A stretch of 64,000 nucleotides of DNA from Chelonobacter oris (GTDB lineage Bacteria; Pseudomonadota; Gammaproteobacteria; Enterobacterales; Pasteurellaceae). The stretch covers positions 1 through 64,000 of the forward strand of contig NZ_JSUM01000006.1 of assembly GCF_000772535.1 (NCBI RefSeq), given 5' to 3'. The position numbers and the translations under genes were made by a program. Under the pieces are notes generated by a model that was not told the origin of the DNA, did no database searches, and saw only the letters and a program-made list of their open reading frames with translations. Of this stretch, positions 57,457 through 64,000 are shown in pieces (position 1 is the first letter of the stretch; each line of letters opens with the position of its first letter).

Positions 57457-58242
57457 TTATATTATAGGATAGCTATGATATCCTAATTTCTCAGAAATAT
57501 TCTTTCCAGCTTGTTGTAATAAAGTAACCAAATACGGTAATTTTTCTTCTTCAAAACGAATTGAAGGTAGTGAAATCGACAGCCCTGCAATAATATATCC
57601 AAAACGATCATAAACCGGTGCAGCAACGCATCTGAGTCCCTGCTCCTGCTCTTCATTGTCCTCCGCGTAATGCTGCCCACGCACTCTATCTAGCTCTTCT
57701 TGTAATTGCTTAATATTTTTCAATGTTTTATCTGTATGTGAAATAAACGTAACATTTTTTAATATATCTCTTACTGTTTCAGCACTATACTCAGAAAGTA
57801 ATATTTTTCCTATTGCAGTACTATACAGTGGGTTGCGCCGCCCAATTCTTGATTGCATCCTCAGATTATAGCCAGAATCAATTTTATGCAAATAGACGAT
57901 CTCTGTGCCATCTAACATTCCCAAATGCAAAGCCTCATTAGTTTGTTCGGAAATATAGCGCATTTCTTTATCAGCCAATGCAATTAAATCTAAATATTCC
58001 AATGACTTAGAACCTAACTCAAACAATTTTAGTGTCAATCCGTATTTATCGCTTTCACCCTCCTGAAAAACAAAACCTAAGGCTTTCATCGTTTGTAAAA
58101 AACGATATGTCGTACTCTTTGACATCATCAAACGTTGTGCTAACTCAGTTATGCCAATTTCTTTTTGTGTCGCTAGTGCTTCTAAGATTCCAAATACTTT
58201 TAACACTGAAGAAACAGACTCAGGCTGTGTATCTTTTTCCAC
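57457..58242 (-). CDS. kdgR: IclR-family regulator, KdgR type
   Basis: Represses uronate-catabolism genes until 2-keto-3-deoxygluconate-type inducers appear. 261 residues. N-terminal winged helix-turn-helix at about 8-70 (VSSVLKVFGILEALATQKEI, RLMMSKSTTYRFLQTMKALG), effector-binding domain with RIGRRNPLYSTAIGKILLSE and QGLRCVAAPVYDRFGYIIAG. Intact, convergent with the broken TRAP operon and divergent from kduD across a 310-bp control region, consistent with control of both units. Confidence 0.88.
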   Translation of the reverse strand: MEKDTQPESVSSVLKVFGILEALATQKEIGITELAQRLMMSKSTTYRFLQTMKALGFVFQEGESDKYGLTLKLFELGSKSLEYLDLIALADKEMRYISEQTNEALHLGMLDGTEIVYLHKIDSGYNLRMQSRIGRRNPLYSTAIGKILLSEYSAETVRDILKNVTFISHTDKTLKNIKQLQEELDRVRGQHYAEDNEEQEQGLRCVAAPVYDRFGYIIAGLSISLPSIRFEEEKLPYLVTLLQQAGKNISEKLGYHSYPII

Positions 58243-58552
58243 ATGAACTCCTTATCTTATTAGTTAAATTGACTATTTTATTATAAAGGAAAGATTATAA
58301 AAGGTCACTTTTTCTGAAACTATTTTTTACTAAAATAAAACTGAAATATTAATTAAAACTCTATATATTACTTATTACAATCTCCGATATGCAAAATCCA
58401 ACCAATATTATAATCTTACGAACATAAAAAATATAAAACAACTTTTCAAAATTACTTGAACATATGTTTTATTTTTTGTATAGTGGCTCTAAAGCACACT
58501 CAATACTGTTCTTCAACAAACAAAATGATAAGTATTTCAAGGGAGATTTATT
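58243..58552. promoter_or_regulatory. kdgR-kduD control region with kduD promoter
   Basis: AT-rich 310 bp. A good sigma-70 promoter faces kduD: TTGAAC at 58456-58461, 17 bases, TATAGT at 58479-58484. The kduD ribosome site AGGGAGA follows at 58539. KdgR sites are degenerate, and candidates such as the TGAAA copies near 58312 and 58340 are too weak to call. Confidence 0.6.
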
Positions 58553-59314
58553 ATGCTTACAGATTCATTCAGCCTAGTAGGAAAAGTTGCCTTAGTGACT
58601 GGTTGTAACACCGGTTTAGGGCAAGGGATGGCATTAGGACTTGCACAAGCCGGATGTGATATAGTTGGTGTGAACCTATCACAACCAACTGAAACCAAAG
58701 AAAAAGTTGAAGCTGAAGGTCAGCAATTTATCAATATTAGTGCAGATTTAATGCTACAAGAAGTTATTCCTGATATTGTCAAACAAGCCGCATCTGCATT
58801 TGGTAAAATTGATATCCTGGTTAATAATGCCGGGATCATCCGCCGAGAAAATGCCATTGATTTTACTGAACAAAATTGGGATGATGTAATCAATATCAAT
58901 TTAAAAACCGTCTTCTTTCTTTCCCAAGCTATTGCTAAACAGTTTATTTCACAGGGAAAAGGCGGAAAAATCATCAATATTGCTTCTATGCTCTCTTTCC
59001 AAGGAGGAATCAGGGTTCCATCCTATACTGCATCTAAAAGCGCTGTTATGGGTATTACTCGTGCAATGGCAAATGAATGGGCTAAATACAATATTAATGT
59101 AAATGCTATCGCACCAGGTTATATGGCAACGAATAATACCGCAGCTTTACGAAGTGATGATGAGCGTAGTAAAGAAATCCTAGCGCGTATTCCTGCTCAA
59201 CGCTGGGGCACACCAGCAGATATAGCCGGTCCTTGCGTATTTTTGGCATCTGCTGCCGCGGATTATATTAACGGCTATACAATCGCTGTTGATGGCGGTT
59301 GGCTGGCAAGGTAG
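58553..59314 (+). CDS. kduD: 2-dehydro-3-deoxy-D-gluconate 5-dehydrogenase
   Basis: Short-chain dehydrogenase reducing the KduI product (2,5-diketo-3-deoxygluconate) to 2-keto-3-deoxygluconate with NAD(P)H. 253 residues. Rossmann motif VTGCNTGLGQGMALGLAQAG near 16, NNAGIIRR near 90, catalytic Ser in INIASMLSFQGG and YTASK near 157, and the family end NGYTIAVDGGWLAR. Intact, with its own promoter. The broken kduI upstream would leave it without substrate unless another isomerase is encoded elsewhere. Confidence 0.94.
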   Translation: MLTDSFSLVGKVALVTGCNTGLGQGMALGLAQAGCDIVGVNLSQPTETKEKVEAEGQQFINISADLMLQEVIPDIVKQAASAFGKIDILVNNAGIIRRENAIDFTEQNWDDVININLKTVFFLSQAIAKQFISQGKGGKIINIASMLSFQGGIRVPSYTASKSAVMGITRAMANEWAKYNINVNAIAPGYMATNNTAALRSDDERSKEILARIPAQRWGTPADIAGPCVFLASAAADYINGYTIAVDGGWLAR

Positions 59315-59322
59315 GATACTCT

Positions 59323-59566
59323 ATGTTTATATATTCTGAAAACATTAAGCTAGAGGATCTTGGCAATAACATCAAATGTAAGGTTCTTATTTATAATGAT
59401 AATATCATGACTGTTGAGATAACACTTCAAGACCAATACATACATTACGTATAATAAAATCTGAACTGCTTAAAGCTGCTTTTAGCGGAGAGTGTTTCCA
59501 ACAATATTTCGTCGGACATTATCAATATAAAAAAATTGAGGGGTTTGTATTAAATATTTTACTCTA
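59323..59566 (+). pseudogene. kdgF: KdgF-like cupin, degenerate
   Basis: MFIYSENIKLEDLGNNIKCK then VLIYNDNIMTVEI matches the start of KdgF, a cupin that helps linearise unsaturated uronates. The metal-binding HxH segment is gone: the frame becomes TLQDQYIHYV and stops at 59452. A later open scrap (SGECFQQYFVGHYQYKKIEG) up to 59566 may be what remains of the C-terminus. Nine bases after kduD, so it was in the same operon. Confidence 0.6.
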
Positions 59567-59588
59567 ATAAATTTTAAACTTCAAAAAG

Positions 59589-59610
59589 CCAACTATATAG
59601 TTGGTTTTTT
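59589..59610 (+). terminator. Terminator of the kduD unit
   Basis: CCAACTATATAGTTGG, fully self-complementary, followed by TTTTTT. Confidence 0.85.
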
Positions 59611-60063
59611 AACAAAAAATAAAGATGTACCTTGCAATCTTTTGTTTTGGTCAGATATCTATTAAAACGAAATTCCAAAATGATGTCAGCTTAGGTATTT
59701 ATTGAACAATGGCCTTAAGCTATTTGTCGAGCAATTTATTGTTGGCGGAATTTTTATGGCTTCCCATTGCTACCACACTATCCCAAACCCAAGTAAAGCG
59801 AATCTATCGCCATCATTACCAATCGCCTAAGACAGCTTTTTTCTTTGACTCCAGGAACCGCACTTCCGATTATTCTAAGACAGTTAAAGAAAATCATCAG
59901 TAGGCACTGCTTCTATAATCTTTTCAAAATTAAAATATATCTATCTCATTCCCTTTATTTTATGAAATCAAAGGAATATTCATGTCTATCTTGCACTTCA
60001 CTCCACTTTTTTCTTGATTTTGATTGCAAAAATACATTTTTTTAACGTATTCTGAAGCTGCAT

Positions 60064-60096
60064 GTCAATACCTTTTGTATCTGGTATTGACGTGTA
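60064..60096 (+). terminator. Hairpin upstream of siaP
   Basis: GTCAATACC, ten bases, GGTATTGAC: a perfect 9-bp stem. It is followed by GTGTATTTTT, so it may end upstream transcription. The same inverted repeat could alternatively be a regulator site. Confidence 0.55.
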
Positions 60097-60137
60097 TTTT
60101 TATCAATCTGTTATCCACGGCGACTTCTTTCTAATTT

Positions 60138-60153
60138 TGTGACCAATATCGCA
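60138..60153 (+). promoter_or_regulatory. CRP-like site upstream of siaP
   Basis: TGTGA, six bases, TCGCA: one mismatch from the CRP consensus. The H. influenzae siaPT operon is known to be controlled by CRP together with SiaR, so position and sequence fit. Confidence 0.55.
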
Positions 60154-60160
60154 GTAATGA

Positions 60161-61231
<1,071 letters not shown>

Positions 61232-61240
61232 TTTGATTAA

Positions 61241-61271
61241 ATCTTACCTCCTACCGGCTAGGAGGTAAGAT
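61241..61271 (+). terminator. 13-bp hairpin between siaP and siaT
   Basis: ATCTTACCTCCTA (61241-61253), CCGGC, TAGGAGGTAAGAT (61259-61271): perfect 13-bp stem, ten bases past the siaP stop, with only a weak T tract. Likely a partial terminator or an mRNA-end protector favouring SiaP over SiaT. Confidence 0.7.
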
Positions 61272-61306
61272 TGTTATAAATCAATTTGATGTTTTTGGAG
61301 TGTCTT

Positions 61307-63154
61307 ATGAAAGTCATCAATAAATTAGAAGAATGGGTTGGCGGAGGACTATTCCTAGTTATCTTTGCGATTCTTCTTGCGCAGATTGTTGCGCGCCAAA
61401 TTTTTGACTCCCCATTGATTTGGAGTGAAGAATTAGCCAGATTATTGTTTATTTATGTCGCCATGCTCGGCATCAGTATGGCTACACGCAGTCAACAACA
61501 CGTCTATATCGACTTCGTCACAAACTTTATGCCTCCTTCATTAAGAAAAGCGGTAAACTCATTTGTGCAGTTGATTATCTTTGCTTGTATTTTTTTATTC
61601 TTTCATCTCGGATTGAATATATTCTTGGATGCTAATTTTGAAATGGTTTCCTTGGGAATTTCCGAAAAATGGCTGTACGGCGCATTACCGCTGGTATCCG
61701 TATTAGTCTTTTTCCGTTTTCTTCAGGCGCAAGTAGAAAACTACCGTAATAATCTGAGTTATCTTCCTGCAATGTTCTTTTTGGTTGTAACAATCGTGTT
61801 ATTGGCGGTTTTATTCACCAACCCGGATTTATACAAGGCCTTAAGAATTACGAACTATATTAAATTGGGCAACAATGCGGTTTATATCACATTACTTGTC
61901 TGGTTGGTGATTATGTTTTTAGGCACGCCTGTCGGCTGGTCATTGTTTATTGCCACGATTCTTTATTTCGCCATGACACGCTGGAATATTGTCAATTCGG
62001 CATCATCAAAATTAGTCGATAGTTTAAACAGCTTCCCGCTGCTATCCGTACCGTTTTTCATTTTGACCGGTATCTTGATGAATACCGGAGGAATTACCGA
62101 ACGTATCTTTGATTTTGCAAAAGCCTTATTAGGCCATTACCGCGGCGGTATGGGGCACGTAAATATCGGCGCAAGCCTGATTTTCTCCGGTATGTCGGGT
62201 TCTGCGCTCGCTGATGCGGGTGGGTTAGGGCAACTTGAAATCAAGGCAATGCGTGATGCCGGTTACGATGATGACATTTGTGGCGGTATCACCGCAGCAT
62301 CTTGCATTATCGGCCCCTTGGTTCCACCAAGTATTGCAATGATCATTTACGGTGTTATTGCCAACGAATCGATCGCCAAATTATTTATTGCCGGTTTTGT
62401 GCCGGGGGTTTTATTGACTGCCGCCTTAATGACAATGAACTACTTCGTTGCCAAAAAACGCGGTTATCCAAGAAGCCCGAAAGCAACATTACAGCAGCGT
62501 TGTACGGCATTTAAAAAAGCCATTTGGGCAGTGCTGACACCGCTTTTGATCATCGGCGGTATCTTCTCGGGTTTATTTACTCCGACAGAAGCCGCCGTCA
62601 TTGCCGCTGCCTATTCCACCATCATCGGCATGTTTGTCTATAAAGAACTGACCATACCTATGCTGTTTAAAAGCTGTGTGGAAGCAATGGCAATTACCGG
62701 GGTTACAGCCCTAATGGTCATGACAGTCACATTCTTCGGTGACATGATCGCACGTGAACAAGTCGCCATGCGGATTGCCGAACTCTTTATGGCGGTTGCC
62801 GATACCCAAATCATGGTACTGTTGATGATCAACCTGCTCCTGCTATTCTTGGGAATGTTCATCGATGCATTAGCATTACAATTCTTGGTATTACCAATGT
62901 TAATTCCGATTGCCATGCACTTTGGTATTGATTTGGTGTTCTTCGGCGTTATGACAACCTTGAACATGATGATTGGTATTTTAACACCGCCAATGGGAAT
63001 GGCGCTCTTTGTGGTCGCCCGTGTCGGTAATATGTCGGTAAGTACGGTAACAAAAGGGGTTCTACCGTTCTTAGTGCCAATTTTCTTGACCTTGGTACTG
63101 ATTACGATTTTCCCGGAAATCATTACCTTTATTCCAAACCTTCTGATGCCGTAG
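61307..63154 (+). CDS. siaT: Sialic acid TRAP transporter fused permease (SiaQM)
   Basis: Sodium-coupled inner-membrane part of the sialate importer, with the small (Q) and large (M) subunits fused. 615 residues from the ATG at 61307 ([20 protein letters not shown]). Q part about 1-150 ([20 protein letters not shown]), linker span about 155-180, M part from about 190 ([60 protein letters not shown]). Very like H. influenzae SiaT. Intact, unlike the unfused TRAP genes at 54541-57409. Confidence 0.96.
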   Translation: MKVINKLEEWVGGGLFLVIFAILLAQIVARQIFDSPLIWSEELARLLFIYVAMLGISMATRSQQHVYIDFVTNFMPPSLRKAVNSFVQLIIFACIFLFFHLGLNIFLDANFEMVSLGISEKWLYGALPLVSVLVFFRFLQAQVENYRNNLSYLPAMFFLVVTIVLLAVLFTNPDLYKALRITNYIKLGNNAVYITLLVWLVIMFLGTPVGWSLFIATILYFAMTRWNIVNSASSKLVDSLNSFPLLSVPFFILTGILMNTGGITERIFDFAKALLGHYRGGMGHVNIGASLIFSGMSGSALADAGGLGQLEIKAMRDAGYDDDICGGITAASCIIGPLVPPSIAMIIYGVIANESIAKLFIAGFVPGVLLTAALMTMNYFVAKKRGYPRSPKATLQQRCTAFKKAIWAVLTPLLIIGGIFSGLFTPTEAAVIAAAYSTIIGMFVYKELTIPMLFKSCVEAMAITGVTALMVMTVTFFGDMIAREQVAMRIAELFMAVADTQIMVLLMINLLLLFLGMFIDALALQFLVLPMLIPIAMHFGIDLVFFGVMTTLNMMIGILTPPMGMALFVVARVGNMSVSTVTKGVLPFLVPIFLTLVLITIFPEIITFIPNLLMP

Positions 63155-63173
63155 GCTAAGAAGAAAAAATCTC

Positions 63174-63201
63174 GGAACCAGTATAAATCAAGCCTGGTTC
63201 C
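63174..63201 (+). terminator. Hairpin between siaT and nanM
   Basis: GGAACCAG, 12-base loop, CTGGTTCC: perfect 8-bp stem, without a good T tract. Confidence 0.55.
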
Positions 63202-63264
63202 AGTTAAATCAGCCGTTCAAAACGGTAAACTTTATCCTTAAACCTGACTCTAGCAGAGGTAAAT

Positions 63265-64000
63265 ATGAAAAAAACAGCTTTACACAGTGCATTATTCGCA
63301 GCGATTGCCATGAGCGGATTTGCCGCACAAGCCGCTCAATATCCTGATCTGCCTGTAGGGATTAAAAGTGGTGCAGGTGCATTAATCGGCGATACCGTTT
63401 ATGTCGGCTTAGGCACCGGCGGCGATAAATTCTATTCCCTCAACTTGAAAGAGAAAGATGCCAAATGGCAAGAAACCGCCGCATTCCCGGGTGGAAAACG
63501 TAACCAACCGGTTGCAGCGGGCATTGACGGCAAACTGTATGTCTTTGGTGGTTTCCAAGATACCGATGCGGCCAAAAATCAAGTCATCAACGATGCTTAC
63601 GCCTACAATCCGGCTGATAATAGCTGGACAAAATTGCAAACCCGCTCGCCACGCGCTGCAGTAGGGGCCAGTGCCGCAGCAACAAAAGATAAAGTTTATT
63701 TCGTTGGCGGTATCAATCAGGAAATTTGGAACGGTCTGTTCCAAGATATCGCAGCTGCCGGCGGTGATAAAGACAAAGAAAAAAATATCTTCGACCCGTA
63801 TTTCAACCTGCGCGCGCAAGATTTCTTTTTCTCTTCTGAAATTGTCAGCTATGAGCCCGCCACCAATACTTGGCGCAATGAAGGTTACTTCCCATATGGC
63901 GGTCGCGCCGGTGCGGCAGTCGCCATCAACGGCGATAAACTATTGGTCGTAAACGGTGAAATAAAAGCTGGTCTGCGCACCGATACGACTGAGCTCGGAA
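63265..64000 (+). CDS. nanM: N-acetylneuraminate epimerase (partial, runs off right edge)
   Basis: Periplasmic mutarotase that speeds conversion of alpha- to beta-N-acetylneuraminate before uptake. The first 245 or so codons are in the window. ATG at 63265 after AGAGG, signal peptide to about 23 ([14 protein letters not shown]), then kelch repeats: [55 protein letters not shown] and [20 protein letters not shown]. Next to siaPT, as expected for sialate use. The gene is open to the window end. Confidence 0.94.
   Translation, partial: MKKTALHSALFAAIAMSGFAAQAAQYPDLPVGIKSGAGALIGDTVYVGLGTGGDKFYSLNLKEKDAKWQETAAFPGGKRNQPVAAGIDGKLYVFGGFQDTDAAKNQVINDAYAYNPADNSWTKLQTRSPRAAVGASAAATKDKVYFVGGINQEIWNGLFQDIAAAGGDKDKEKNIFDPYFNLRAQDFFFSSEIVSYEPATNTWRNEGYFPYGGRAGAAVAINGDKLLVVNGEIKAGLRTDTTELG

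Noticed and set aside
59709-59903. Small plus-strand open frame of 64 codons before siaP
   Set aside because: No ribosome site, the composition changes midway, and a better protein-like scrap lies in another frame, so it is more likely debris than a gene.

Overview
The window is a chromosomal segment of a Pasteurellaceae bacterium. The evidence is the Haemophilus-type DNA uptake signal (AAGTGCGGT or its complement) scattered through it in both orientations, proteins that read like Haemophilus/Aggregatibacter/Actinobacillus family members (SiaP, a fused SiaT, BioG-type biotin synthesis, PFL/DUF711 protein), and a tmRNA tag ANDENYALAA. The genus cannot be fixed from sequence alone.

Layout. 1-620: a gutted Fic gene preceded by phased palindromes. 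622-11100: housekeeping (thrS, a fructosamine-kinase-like gene, hxpB, metR/metE divergent pair, phoU-pstBAC). 11176-12999: pstS and ssrA (tmRNA) with a Pho box between them. 13140-16630: accessory DNA downstream of ssrA, with an integrase scrap, a frameshifted unknown gene coupled to an adenine methyltransferase, an unusual 46-bp array of covarying hairpins, and a deleted ISAs1 element. 16697-36546: mostly core genes (aminotransferase, cytochrome b561, xseA-roxA-rnfH-ratA, cutC, carbonic anhydrase, pth, ychF, ACT/PFL pair, a dipeptide/heme-binding protein, bioAFGCD, metB), interrupted by a decayed DUF2157/GDYXXLXY locus at 23880-25445. 36795-37051: tRNA Gly-Cys-Leu.

37124-46815 is a two-partner secretion / contact-dependent-inhibition-type locus, read on the minus strand: tpsB, a 1950-residue FhaB/CdiA-like exoprotein, a DUF596 presumptive immunity gene, and then at least one displaced toxin-tail/immunity cassette bounded by long direct repeats, with an uptake signal exactly at the cassette junction. 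46880-49365 holds decayed pieces (a RelB-type antitoxin, an unknown tail) and an IS200/IS605 element whose TnpB has lost its centre and whose TnpA has one frameshift. 49377-53128 is core again (cls, an Rlu pseudouridine synthase, ypfJ, pgsA), then a second tRNA Gly-Leu copy.

53677-59566 is a KdgR/KduID/TRAP locus for unsaturated uronate use. In it kduI, dctP, dctQ, dctM and a kdgF-like cupin are all broken, while kdgR and kduD are intact. 60249-64000 is an intact sialic acid locus (siaP, siaT, nanM start). Frameshifts cluster in accessory genes while housekeeping frames are intact, which argues for real decay rather than a poor assembly, although reads would be needed to settle that.
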